A stretch of 64,000 nt of DNA from Clostridiales bacterium (GTDB taxonomy: Bacteria > Bacillota > Clostridia > Christensenellales > Borkfalkiaceae): positions 1 through 64,000 of the forward strand of contig SVHY01000001.1 of NCBI GenBank assembly GCA_015055545.1. Reading direction: 5' to 3'. Every line of letters begins with the position of its first letter. Position 1 is the stretch's first letter. The notes below the pieces were generated by a model. It did no database searches. It had not been told where the DNA came from and saw nothing but the letters and a program-made list of their open reading frames with translations. Made by a program: the position numbers and the translations under genes. Positions 44,583 to 52,239 of the stretch are shown piece after piece.

Positions 44583-44863
44583 GTTCCGTATCTATACGCC
44601 ATAGCGTAATGACCGCCTACGGCGGTAAAAAGCGCAAAGCAAGCTTTGCTTATTGGGGGCTTATTTTGCCCGGGCAACGCCTGCCGGCGGGGCGTAAAGG
44701 CTTTTCTCGCGCAACGTAAGGTAAGCGTTGCGCTCGGTCATCGCGCGGACGGACATATGTCCGCGCTCATCTCGTCCCTACAAGGCATTATTAATGCCTT
44801 GCTTAACGGGCAACTCGTCCTTCCAAATCCGCAAGGGACTGTGTCCCTTGACCCTTGTACGTT
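44583..44863. repeat. Mosaic palindrome region upstream of the uvrA 3' end
   Basis: In order: ACGCCATAGCGT, ACCGCCTACGGCGGT, GCAAAGCAAGCTTTGC, TTGGGGGCTTATTTTGCCC, CGCAACG...CGTTGCG, GCGGAC...GTCCGC, AAGGCATTATTAATGCCTT, AAGGGACTGTGTCCCTT and GACCCTT. It is the longest member of the family also at 16555, 17985 and 22129. A short TGCATT stretch follows at 44864. No gene is supported. Confidence 0.8.
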
Positions 44864-44876
44864 TATGCATTTTGCA

Positions 44877-47696
44877 TTATTTTAGCACTTTTTTCAAAAA
44901 CTGTCCCGTATAGCTTGCGGGGCAAGCCGCTACTTCTTCGGGCGTGCCCTCGCACACGATTTCGCCGCCGCCGTTGCCTCCCTCCGGACCAAGGTCGATA
45001 ATATAATCGGCGGTTTTGATAACGTCTAAGTTATGCTCGATAACAAGCACGGTGTTCCCACCCTCACGCAGTTGCAATAAAATCTTAATCAGTTTATCCA
45101 CGTCGTAGCTATGCAAGCCCGTCGTCGGTTCGTCCAAGATATAAAAAGTCTTGCCCGTCGAGCGGCGGGAAAGCTCTGTGGCGAGTTTCACGCGTTGCGC
45201 TTCGCCGCCCGAAAGCGTGGTAGAGCTTTGCCCCAAACGGATATATCCAAGTCCTACCTCGTTCAACGTCTTTATCTTATTATAGATAGAGGGTATCGGT
45301 TGGAAAAATTCGCAAGCCTCCTCCACCGTCATATCCAGCACGTCGGCAATGCTCTTGCCCTTGTATTTCACTTCCAGCGTTTCACGGTTATAGCGTTTCC
45401 CGCCGCACACTTCGCACGGCACGAAAATATCGGGCAAGAAATGCATTTCTATTTTGATAATCCCGTCGCCGAAACAATGCTCACAGCGACCACCTGATAC
45501 GTTGAACGAGAACCGCCCTGCTTTATACCCGCGTTCTTTTGCATCGGGGGTCATAGCGAACAGATCCCGAATAGCGTTGAACACGCCCGTATACGTCGCG
45601 GGGTTGCTCCGCGGCGTTCTGCCTATCGGCGATTGATCGATTGCAATAACCTTATCGAAATGTTCCACGCCCGTCATACGCGCGTACTTACCCAGCGCAT
45701 GTTTCGCGCCGTTGAGCTGGTTAGCAAGCGTAGGATACACGATCTCGTTTACGAAACTCGATTTACCGCTCCCCGAAACGCCCGTTACGGCGGTGATAAG
45801 TCCCGCAGGCACTTTGACGGAAACGTTTTTCAAATTATTTTGACAGCACCCGTCCACGCACAGCCATTTATTGCCCACGGGCTTGCGTACGGCGGGCACT
45901 TCTATCTTCCGTCTACCAGCCAAATAATCGCCCGTGATAGAGTTGGAAGTATTCATAATATCGTTCGGCGTACCGCAAGCGACGATTTCGCCGCCGTGCA
46001 CCCCCGCTTTCGGTCCGATATCGACGATATAATCCGCTTCGCGCATGGTATCTTCGTCGTGCTCGACGACGATGAGCGTATTCCCTAAATCGCGCAAGCC
46101 TTTCAAGGAATTGAGCAGTTTTTCGTTGTCGCGTTGGTGTAAACCGATACTCGGTTCATCCAAGATATACAAAACGCCCGTCAGCGCGCTGCCTATCTGC
46201 GTAGCCAAACGGATACGTTGGCTTTCCCCGCCCGAAAGCGTAACCGCCGTCCGCGTGAGCGTTAAATAATTCAAACCCACGTTCCGTAAAAAACCCAAAC
46301 GGTTATTGATTTCTTTGATAATCGCGTCCGCGATAAGGTGTTCGGTTTTGGTGAGTTTTTCCTGCAAATCGTCCATGAAATCACAAAGCTTGTCCACGGA
46401 CAGTTCGCAAACCTCCCAAATATTCTTCCCGCCCACGCGCACGGAAAGCGCTTCCTTTTTCAAACGCTTACCGCCGCAACTGTCGCACGGCGCGTTGCGC
46501 ATAAGCCGTTCGATATCGTGCTTTACACCGTCGGAAGTGGTCGTGCCGTAGCGGCGTTGCAAGTTATTGACGTACCCTTCCCAAGTTTTTTTGAAACTAC
46601 CCGAGAAAGAACGGGTGTTATACTGCATATCCACGCGTTCGTCCGTGCCGTACATCAATAAATCGTACGTTTCCTTGGACAAATCCTGCACGGGCACGTC
46701 CAACGAGAACCCGAACGCCTTGGAGAGCGCGGAAAGCTCCATAAGCGCCATGGAATTAGAGCCCAAATTCCAACCCGTTACACGCATAGCCCCCTCGCGC
46801 AGGGTTTTGCTCTTGTCGGGGCAAATCAAATCGGGGTCTACGAACTGCTTAAAACCCAAGCCCGAACAGGTCGGACACGCGCCGTAAACGGTGTTAAACG
46901 AGAACATTCTCGGTTCGATTTCTTCAATGGAAACGCCGCAATCGGGGCATGCGTAATTGACGGAGTACAGTTCTTCCTCGTCGTTGCAATCGATAACAAC
47001 TAACCCGTTTGCAAGCTTTAACGCCGTTTCCAAACTGTCCGTCAAGCGTTTTTGCACGGTCGGTTTCACCACCAACCTATCCACGACCACGGAAATATTG
47101 TGCTTTATATTCTTTTCCAGCTTGATTTCTTCCTGTAAATCGTACACGACGCCGTCGATTTTCACTCTGCCAAACCCGCTCTTTTTGAACCCTGCAAGCT
47201 CTTTTACGTATTCGCCCTTTCTGCCGCGCACGACGGGCGCGTTGATTAAAATTTTACTGCCCTCGGGCATGAGCATTACCCGATCGCAAATCTCGTCCAC
47301 CGTCTGCCTACGGATTTCCCGACCGCATTTAGGACAATGCGGCACGCCGATTCTCGCAAACAAAAGACGGAAATAATCGTAAATTTCCGTAACCGTACCC
47401 ACGGTCGAACGGGGGTTACGCGACGTCGTTTTTTGGTCGATGGAAATAGCGGGCGATAAGCCGTCTATGCTCTCTACGTCCGGTTTTTCCATTTGTCCTA
47501 AGAATTGCCGCGCGTACGACGACAAACTCTCTACGTACCGTCTTTGTCCCTCGGCGAAAATGGTATCGAACGCAAGCGTCGATTTACCGCTCCCCGAAAG
47601 CCCCGTAAAAACGGTAAGTTTATTACGGGGAATGGTTACGTTGATATTCTTTAAATTATTCTCTTTTGCGCCTTTAATTACAATTTCTTCTTGCAT
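44877..47696 (-). CDS. uvrA: Excinuclease ABC subunit A
   Basis: The 939-aa DNA damage sensor has two ABC ATPase halves (GLSGSGKSTLAFDT, GVSGSGKSSFVNEI; two LSGGE signatures) and zinc-binding CPKCG/CPDCG/CEHCFGDG motifs. It works with UvrB in nucleotide excision repair. The start is either this ATG or a GTG at 47705 that overlaps the uvrB stop as GTGA; the latter would give strong coupling. It is the second gene of a uvrB-uvrA operon. Confidence 0.97.
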   Translation of the reverse strand: MQEEIVIKGAKENNLKNINVTIPRNKLTVFTGLSGSGKSTLAFDTIFAEGQRRYVESLSSYARQFLGQMEKPDVESIDGLSPAISIDQKTTSRNPRSTVGTVTEIYDYFRLLFARIGVPHCPKCGREIRRQTVDEICDRVMLMPEGSKILINAPVVRGRKGEYVKELAGFKKSGFGRVKIDGVVYDLQEEIKLEKNIKHNISVVVDRLVVKPTVQKRLTDSLETALKLANGLVVIDCNDEEELYSVNYACPDCGVSIEEIEPRMFSFNTVYGACPTCSGLGFKQFVDPDLICPDKSKTLREGAMRVTGWNLGSNSMALMELSALSKAFGFSLDVPVQDLSKETYDLLMYGTDERVDMQYNTRSFSGSFKKTWEGYVNNLQRRYGTTTSDGVKHDIERLMRNAPCDSCGGKRLKKEALSVRVGGKNIWEVCELSVDKLCDFMDDLQEKLTKTEHLIADAIIKEINNRLGFLRNVGLNYLTLTRTAVTLSGGESQRIRLATQIGSALTGVLYILDEPSIGLHQRDNEKLLNSLKGLRDLGNTLIVVEHDEDTMREADYIVDIGPKAGVHGGEIVACGTPNDIMNTSNSITGDYLAGRRKIEVPAVRKPVGNKWLCVDGCCQNNLKNVSVKVPAGLITAVTGVSGSGKSSFVNEIVYPTLANQLNGAKHALGKYARMTGVEHFDKVIAIDQSPIGRTPRSNPATYTGVFNAIRDLFAMTPDAKERGYKAGRFSFNVSGGRCEHCFGDGIIKIEMHFLPDIFVPCEVCGGKRYNRETLEVKYKGKSIADVLDMTVEEACEFFQPIPSIYNKIKTLNEVGLGYIRLGQSSTTLSGGEAQRVKLATELSRRSTGKTFYILDEPTTGLHSYDVDKLIKILLQLREGGNTVLVIEHNLDVIKTADYIIDLGPEGGNGGGEIVCEGTPEEVAACPASYTGQFLKKVLK

Positions 47697-47701
47697 ATTT
47701 A

Positions 47702-49666
47702 TCACCGTTTCGTTGCTTTGTGCAGCCGCATTTTCAGCTCGGCAATTTTTTCGCGAATTTCAATCGCGCGCTCAAAATCGAGCTGTCCGCTTGCCACTTT
47801 CATAAGCGCTTTCAATTTCTCTATTTCATCAGGAATTTCCTGCATCTTAATATCGTCGCCCTTGGACTTTTTCGTAATATTGAGCGTGGATTTCACGTCT
47901 TTTATAATCGTTTTGGGCACGATTCCGTGCGCTTGGTTGTATTCGTTTTGTACCTTGCGCCGACGTTCCGTTTCGCCGATCGCCCGTTTCATACTGTCCG
48001 TAACCGTATCCGCGTACATCACCACGCGCCCTTCGCTGTTCCGCGCCGCGCGCCCAATCGTTTGAATGAGCGCGGTATCGCTACGCAAAAAGCCTTCCTT
48101 GTCCGCGTCTAAAATCGCTACCAACCGCACTTCCGGCAAGTCCAATCCCTCGCGGAGCAGGTTAATTCCGCACAAAACGTCAAACTCGCCAAGCCGCAAC
48201 CCGTTCACGATATCCACCCGTTCCAACGTATCGATATCGCTGTGCATGTACTTGACTTTCACCGCATGTTCCTTTAAATAATCGGTCAGCTCTTCCGCCA
48301 TTTTTTTCGTGAGCGTGGTAATCAACACGCGCCCTCCCGCGCCCACCACCGTATAAATTTCGGACAGTAAATCGTCGATTTGCCCGCGCGTGGGTTTCAC
48401 CGTTATTACGGGATCGAGCAAGCCTGTAGGACGGATAAGCTGTTCCACCGTTTGCCCCGCTTGTTCCAATTCGTAGGGGGCAGGTGTGGCGGAAACGAAT
48501 ACCACCTGCGGTACGCGTTCGTCAAATTCAGGGAACGTGAGCGGTCGGTTGTCGTACGCCGCTTTCATTCTGAATCCGTAATCGACGAGATTTTTCTTGC
48601 GCGATAAATCGCCGTGATACATCGCGCGGATTTGCGGAATAGTCATGTGGCTCTCGTCAATGAACACCAAAAATTCCCCGCTCGGGAAATAATCGAGCAA
48701 CGTAAACGACGGTTCGCCTGGGTTTCTGCCGTCGAAATAGCGACTGTAATTTTCAATCCCGCTACAATACCCGATTTCACGCATCATTTCCAAATCGTGC
48801 TCGGTGCGCTGCTTTAAGCGTTGCGCTTCCAAAATTTTGCCCGCGTCCTCAAACGCTTGCACTTCGCCACGCAAATCTTCTTCAATCATGGCAAGCGCGC
48901 TTTTGAGTTTTTCCGTACCCACGGCGTACTGGCTCGCAGGGAAAATCGCCACGTGCGAAAGCTCGTTCAATTTATTGCCCGTCAACGCTTCCACTTCGTA
49001 AATTTTCTCTATTTCATCGCCGAAAAATTCCAAGCGGATTGCAACCTCCGAATTAGACGCAGGGAAAATTTCCAACGAATCCCCGCGCACGCGGAAGGTC
49101 GAACGCTTGAAATCTATATCGTTGCGCGAATACTGCAATTCAATGAGCTTACGCATCAAATCGTTGCGCTCCCATTCCATACCCGGGCGCAAGGACAAGG
49201 ACAAACGGAAATATTCCTCGGGCGCGCCCAAACCGTAAATACACGAAACGGACGCCACCACGATAACATCCTTCCGTTCCATAAGCGAACCTGTCGCGCT
49301 GTTGCGCAGTTTATCAATTTCGTCGTTCATCGACAGGTCTTTTTCGATATACGTATCCGTCGTCGGGATATAACTTTCGGGCTGATAATAATCATAGTAC
49401 GAAACGAAATATTCCACGCGGTTTTCGGGGAAAAATTCCCTAAACTCGTTGCAAAGCTGCGCGGCAAGCGTTTTGTTATGCGCGATAACCAGCGTCGGTC
49501 TATTCACGCGCGCGATCACGTTCGCCATCGTGAACGTTTTCCCACTGCCCGTAACCCCGACCAGCACTTGCGAACGCATACCGTCCAAAATCCCGTCCGT
49601 CAGTTTTTCAATCGCTTGCGGTTGATCCCCCGTCGGCTGAAAGGGCGAAGATAATTTAAATTGCAC
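47702..49666 (-). CDS. uvrB: Excinuclease ABC subunit B
   Basis: The 654-aa helicase-like protein loads at damage with UvrA and recruits Uvr[14 protein letters not shown] is Walker A, FIDESHMT the DExH box, and the C-terminal UVR motif ([14 protein letters not shown]) binds UvrC. The start is GTG at 49664-49666 ([16 protein letters not shown]), set by AAGGAGG about 9 nt upstream. A longer reading to an upstream ATG would put the SD inside the gene. Confidence 0.97.
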   Translation of the reverse strand: MQFKLSSPFQPTGDQPQAIEKLTDGILDGMRSQVLVGVTGSGKTFTMANVIARVNRPTLVIAHNKTLAAQLCNEFREFFPENRVEYFVSYYDYYQPESYIPTTDTYIEKDLSMNDEIDKLRNSATGSLMERKDVIVVASVSCIYGLGAPEEYFRLSLSLRPGMEWERNDLMRKLIELQYSRNDIDFKRSTFRVRGDSLEIFPASNSEVAIRLEFFGDEIEKIYEVEALTGNKLNELSHVAIFPASQYAVGTEKLKSALAMIEEDLRGEVQAFEDAGKILEAQRLKQRTEHDLEMMREIGYCSGIENYSRYFDGRNPGEPSFTLLDYFPSGEFLVFIDESHMTIPQIRAMYHGDLSRKKNLVDYGFRMKAAYDNRPLTFPEFDERVPQVVFVSATPAPYELEQAGQTVEQLIRPTGLLDPVITVKPTRGQIDDLLSEIYTVVGAGGRVLITTLTKKMAEELTDYLKEHAVKVKYMHSDIDTLERVDIVNGLRLGEFDVLCGINLLREGLDLPEVRLVAILDADKEGFLRSDTALIQTIGRAARNSEGRVVMYADTVTDSMKRAIGETERRRKVQNEYNQAHGIVPKTIIKDVKSTLNITKKSKGDDIKMQEIPDEIEKLKALMKVASGQLDFERAIEIREKIAELKMRLHKATKR

Positions 49667-49693
49667 GTTTTTCGCCCTCCTTGGCGTTTTTTT

Positions 49694-49739
49694 AAACAAA
49701 TGTTTGTATTATTATAGCATAGTTTGACGAAAAAGTAAA
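49694..49739 (-). promoter_or_regulatory. uvrBA promoter with LexA-like palindrome
   Basis: TTTACT (49734-49739), 17-nt spacer, TATAAT (49711-49716). Downstream, AAACATTTGTTT at 49694-49705 is a perfect palindrome related to the Gram-positive SOS box (GAAC-N4-GTTC). Control by LexA is plausible, since uvrBA belongs to the SOS regulon in Bacillus. The outer bases deviate. Confidence 0.55.
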
Positions 49740-49758
49740 CGGATTGAACGGGAATTTT

Positions 49759-50115
49759 TTAAAATATCCGTTTTAATAAAAGCCCGACGAGAAAGGCGAT
49801 CACAGCGGACGCCACCGCCCAACCGAATTTGAAAAGCAGATCGCGTTTTTGTTGCACGAAACTGCGTTTATAGGCATATCCGTTCGCGTGTAGGGAAATC
49901 ACGTACATTTTTTCGCCCTTGCGCTCGGAAGAAAGCAGCTGAAAATAATCGTCTAAGGCAAGCGCGCTTAAAATTTTTTCCAGCTGCTCATCGGTATATT
50001 TTTTCTTGGGCGGGAGCAAGCCTACGATTTCTTCGGGCGAAACCAAACAAACGCCGCGCCCCTCGCAAAGAGTATACACCGCGTTCATCACTTCGTTTTC
50101 CTGCCTGCTTAACAC
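49759..50115 (-). CDS. Hypothetical small protein with C-terminal membrane anchor
   Basis: The 118-aa protein has a helical N-terminal domain resembling a winged helix (NEVMNAVYTLCEGRGVCLVSPEEIVGLLP...YTDEQLEKILSALALDDYF) and one C-terminal membrane helix (about 95-116). Start is GTG after GGAGCGG. I do not recognise a named family. It is read toward uvrBA and might be a membrane-tethered regulator, but this is a guess. Confidence 0.7.
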   Translation of the reverse strand: MLSRQENEVMNAVYTLCEGRGVCLVSPEEIVGLLPPKKKYTDEQLEKILSALALDDYFQLLSSERKGEKMYVISLHANGYAYKRSFVQQKRDLLFKFGWAVASAVIAFLVGLLLKRIF

Positions 50116-50276
50116 TTTCGCAACCGCTCCTTTTTCAATTCAACGCATACATACCCCAAGGCTTTACGCTTTTCAACGCATAGTATTTGCACTTTTGCGT
50201 ACGTTCATACACAACAAACTTGTATATAAATATTAAATATTCTTTCAACAATCTAAAAAAATGTAGTGAAAATGAA

Positions 50277-50305
50277 TTGACGAAACAAAAAATATTTGAT
50301 ATAAT
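50277..50305 (+). promoter_or_regulatory. Sigma-A promoter of tRNA-Pro
   Basis: TTGACG (50277-50282), 17-nt spacer, TATAAT (50300-50305), 12 nt before the tRNA. Confidence 0.8.
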
Positions 50306-50317
50306 GATTGCCGTAAA

Positions 50318-50393
50318 CGAGGCGTAGCGCAGCTGGTAGCGCGCAGCGTTCGGGACGCTGAGGTCGTGGGTTCGATCCCCGTCGCCTCGACCA
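50318..50393 (+). tRNA. tRNA-Pro (anticodon CGG)
   Basis: Acceptor CGAGGCG pairs with CGCCTCG, then A and encoded CCA. Anticodon stem CAGCG/CGCTG holds TTCGGGA, anticodon CGG. T arm GTGGG-TTCGATC-CCCGT is intact. The last 20 bases recur at 50575-50594. Confidence 0.95.
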
Positions 50394-50430
50394 AAAATCC
50401 GAAAATGGAGTTTCCATTTTCGGATTTTTT
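50394..50430 (+). terminator. Terminator of tRNA-Pro
   Basis: AAATCCGAAAATGGA-GTT-TCCATTTTCGGATTT followed by TTTG. A 15-bp stem. Confidence 0.88.
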
Positions 50431-50574
50431 GTTTACGCTGCTTGCGACGGGATTCGAAGGTGGGAGCCGTTTTGCGAGAGCAAAACGCTTTGCCTTACGG
50501 GCTTGGGAAATGAAAAGCTTGACGGCAAAGGACGACGTTGATAACGTCGGAGCGGGGCGCACCGCTAAAGGTGA

Positions 50575-50597
50575 GATCCCCGTCGCCTCGACCAAAA
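50575..50597 (+). repeat. Displaced copy of the tRNA-Pro 3' end (att-like repeat)
   Basis: GATCCCCGTCGCCTCGACCA plus AAA matches 50374-50396 exactly. The 200 bp between the copies holds no recognisable gene and includes an inverted T-arm-like piece near 50450 (TTCGAATCCCGTCGC on the minus strand). A tRNA 3' end repeated downstream is the usual trace of site-specific integration or of a tRNA-targeting repeat element. Confidence 0.8.
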
Positions 50598-50630
50598 CGG
50601 GCAGTGCCAAATGGCACTGCCCGTTTTGGT
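50594..50630 (+). terminator. Hairpin after the displaced tRNA 3' end
   Basis: AAAACGGGCAGTGCCA-AA-TGGCACTGCCCGTTTT is a 16-bp perfect stem with a T run. It repeats the tRNA plus terminator arrangement with an unrelated stem. Confidence 0.8.
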
Positions 50631-50728
50631 TGAGTGACGGTTGCGAGAAACCACGTATTGCCGTGGGCAAATCCCGCAAAAAACAAAACCGCGACAGTTA
50701 GCCGCGGCTCGTTTGTTTTATGCTTTTC

Positions 50729-50911
50729 TTATTTGGTCATTTCTTCAAGAGCTCTCTTGTATGCACATTTTGCGCAAAGCTCTTCTTTAATATCTTCGTA
50801 ATAAGCTACGGTTGCATCGTCCGACTTACATTCGTCGCACTTACCGTTTTTACAACCTGCAAAGCAGAACACCGTTGCCAAAGCAAACACTACACAAAGA
50901 AATTTTTTCAT
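50729..50911 (-). CDS. Small cysteine-rich lipoprotein, 60 aa
   Basis: A signal peptide (MKKFLCVVFALATVFCF) ends in the lipobox FAGC. The ~40-residue mature part has CDEC and CAKC pairs, which could bind zinc or form disulfides. I do not recognise a family. It has its own TTGACA-N17-TATAAT promoter (50944-50972) and GGAGG SD, so it is very likely a real gene. A CCGCG...CGCGG hairpin with a T run (about 50685-50705) ends it. Confidence 0.78.
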   Translation of the reverse strand: MKKFLCVVFALATVFCFAGCKNGKCDECKSDDATVAYYEDIKEELCAKCAYKRALEEMTK

Positions 50912-50943
50912 ATTTTTATCCTCCCAGATAATTTAGTGTCTTT

Positions 50944-50972
50944 ATTATATCACTTCGCTTTCCGATTGTCAA
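50944..50972 (-). promoter_or_regulatory. Promoter of the 60-aa lipoprotein
   Basis: TTGACA (50967-50972), 17-nt spacer, TATAAT (50944-50949), upstream of GGGAGG and the ATG at 50911. Confidence 0.85.
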
Positions 50973-51126
50973 GCACTCAAAAGCATTTTTTATCACAAAA
51001 ACAACACAATTGTCGCTTTTTGCCAAAAAACGCAAAATTTTTTATCAAACTTAACAAAAACTGTTGTAAATATAACAAAATAAAATTCTTTAAAAATTTT
51101 TTATCATTTTATTTACTTTTTGTTTG

Positions 51127-51189
51127 TTATATGTTAAAATATATTTGTAAATAAGTTGTGGCGACACGACGAATAAATATGCTCATCAT
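51127..51189 (-). CDS. Possible 20-aa peptide
   Basis: A short ORF (MMSIFIRRVATTYLQIYFNI) follows AAGGGGG at good spacing on the minus strand. No promoter is clear, and a hairpin (51212-51244) lies upstream. It may be chance in AT-rich DNA. The stretch 50973-51120 otherwise shows nothing. Confidence 0.25.
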   Translation of the reverse strand: MMSIFIRRVATTYLQIYFNI

Positions 51190-51211
51190 TTTCCCCCTTA
51201 TCATATATTTG

Positions 51212-51244
51212 GTAAACGCCTTGGACTTTTGTCCAAGGCGTTTA
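51212..51244. other. Isolated 11-13 bp hairpin
   Basis: AAACGCCTTGGAC-TTTT-GTCCAAGGCGTTT. Its stem resembles the terminator at 51343-51383 (GCCTTGG/CCAAGGC) but a long T run is lacking on either strand. Role unclear. Confidence 0.5.
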
Positions 51245-51251
51245 TCCATAT

Positions 51252-51342
51252 ATAATGCATAATGCAAAATGCTTAATGCATAATGATTGCATGATTATAA
51301 TTTTCCCAAAATTATGCATTGTGCATTATACATTCTGCATTA
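51252..51342. repeat. Complete TGCATTA repeat element (copy 2)
   Basis: Left arm of AATGCATAATGCAAAATGC units, centre ATGATTGCATGATTATAATT then TTCCCAAAATT, right arm of TGCATT units in the opposite sense. It matches 20340-20435 in layout and core. Confidence 0.8.
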
Positions 51343-51383
51343 ACAAAATAATAGCCTTGGCAACCTGCCAAGGCGTTATTTTC
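51343..51383 (-). terminator. Terminator of the ~690-nt transcript
   Basis: On the minus strand GCCTTGGCA-GGT-TGCCAAGGC is followed by TATTATTTTG. Nine-bp perfect stem. Confidence 0.85.
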
Positions 51384-51482
51384 ATATTCAGTTGTAAGAA
51401 CACGTTTCTATTCTTACGCTCCGCGTTTATTCGGACTTAATTCCATTGCGGCTATGCCGCGCGCTTCTTTTGCGGATCTTTT

Positions 51483-51512
51483 TTATACGTGCTCTCCGCT
51501 TAAATCGTTCAT
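51483..51512 (-). CDS. Micro-ORF 3 in the 690-nt transcript (9 aa)
   Basis: MNDLSGEHV preceded by AAAAGGGAG. No family known. It may be a translated signal peptide-like product, a ribosome-loading decoy, or chance within a structured RNA. Confidence 0.25.
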   Translation of the reverse strand: MNDLSGEHV

Positions 51513-51528
51513 TGGACCGTTCTCCCTT

Positions 51529-51576
51529 TTAATCTTCTTTCTTGAAATACCTACCAGTTGAATTCAATACAGTCAT
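51529..51576 (-). CDS. Micro-ORF 2 in the 690-nt transcript (15 aa)
   Basis: MTVLNSTGRYFKKED preceded by AAGGAGG at 9 nt. The SD is among the strongest in the window, which is the main reason to list it. No family known. Confidence 0.3.
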   Translation of the reverse strand: MTVLNSTGRYFKKED

Positions 51577-51622
51577 TTTCCTGTACCTCCTTCTCTTTAC
51601 TCTCACTACCGACTCCCGTCGG

Positions 51623-51670
51623 CTAACGCTCGTACGTTGGAGTATCTCCTTTTGAAGCAGTTACAATCAT
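51623..51670 (-). CDS. Micro-ORF 1 in the 690-nt transcript (15 aa)
   Basis: MIVTASKGDTPTYER preceded by GAAGGAGGAG. Same length as micro-ORF 2. No family known; coding status uncertain. Confidence 0.3.
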   Translation of the reverse strand: MIVTASKGDTPTYER

Positions 51671-52044
51671 CTTTATTGCTCCTCCTTCATGATTTTCCCG
51701 TATCTATCGCTCTACGGGCTGCGCGTTCCGTGTATATGTGCTTTGGAATTTCGTCAAATTCCGCTTGACGCATACGCATCGGTTCTGTTGTTCAATATCG
51801 ATATTTTTTCTTTTTTCCTTTTTAGACTTCCGTCTGCGGTCTGTCAGACTTCCGCCCTAACCTGGCCGGGAATCATCGCTTTTCGTACCCCCCTTTCCTT
51901 TTTTTCTTTGCCTTTCGCCGTATCCCTACGGCACTTTGCCGAACCCTTTTCGGCTGCGCTTTACTTGTGCATCGGCGTTCTCTCTTTACATTTTATTTGA
52001 AAGTTTCAAACATTTTTTGTTTGTTTCTTTCTCTTTGTACTTCT

Positions 52045-52072
52045 ATTATAGCACAAATTTTTCATTTGTCAA
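52045..52072 (-). promoter_or_regulatory. Promoter of the ~690-nt transcript
   Basis: TTGACA and TATAAT, 16 nt apart, both full consensus, facing the ornate region. Transcription should begin near 52038. Confidence 0.8.
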
Positions 52073-52121
52073 GCGTTTTTCGAAAAAAAATTGAAAATTT
52101 TTGAAAATTTTTTTTGAACAT

Positions 52122-52150
52122 AAAAAAACGGGGGATTTGCACCCCGTTGA
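52122..52150 (-). terminator. Terminator of the ppx-maf-mreB operon
   Basis: ACGGGG-TGCAAATC-CCCCGT followed by TTTTTTATG on the minus strand, downstream of mreB. A truncated mosaic repeat (ACGCCATAGCGT, GTCCCTTGACCC) lies at 52185-52225 between gene and terminator. Confidence 0.88.
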
Positions 52151-52239
52151 TTTCTACATTATATATTATTCCATTTCTTTCATCACTACGCCATAGCGTA
52201 ATAACCGCCAATGTCCCTTGACCCTGTCAAATATACAAT

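Larger units (their letters stand above)
51345..52038 (-). ncRNA. ~690-nt transcript of unknown class (structured RNA or multi-micro-ORF RNA)
   Basis: A minus-strand promoter (TTGACA 52067-52072, N16, TATAAT 52045-52050) leads to a terminator at 51343-51383 with no long ORF between. Stable hairpins include GCCGAA/TTCGGC, GCCGTA-GGGA-TACGGC, GGAATTT-GACG-AAATTCC, CCCGTA/TACGGG, CCGAC-GGGA-GTCGG, GCGGC-ATA-GCCGC and GTAAGAA/TTCTTAC. It also holds short ORFs after strong SDs: 51623-51670 (MIVTASKGDTPTYER), 51529-51576 (MTVLNSTGRYFKKED), 51483-51512 (MNDLSGEHV), and a 30-codon ORF upstream starting MRMRQAEFDEIPKH. Size and ornate hairpins recall ROOL/GOLLD-type large RNAs, but I cannot claim a match. 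RNase P, tmRNA and SRP signatures are absent. Confidence 0.6.

Noticed and set aside
49667-49699. Longer N-terminus for UvrB
   Set aside because: AAGGAGG would lie inside the coding sequence and family members begin at the [14 protein letters not shown] segment.
50366-50701. Open frame running out of tRNA-Pro through the displaced tRNA end
   Set aside because: It begins inside the tRNA and reads through two terminator hairpins; a translated repeat rather than a gene.
51345-52038. RNase P RNA, tmRNA or SRP RNA
   Set aside because: No GAGGAAAGUCC-type RNase P core, no tRNA-Ala-like end or tag frame with CCA, and no canonical SRP GGAAG/GCAG tetraloop pair in the right context.
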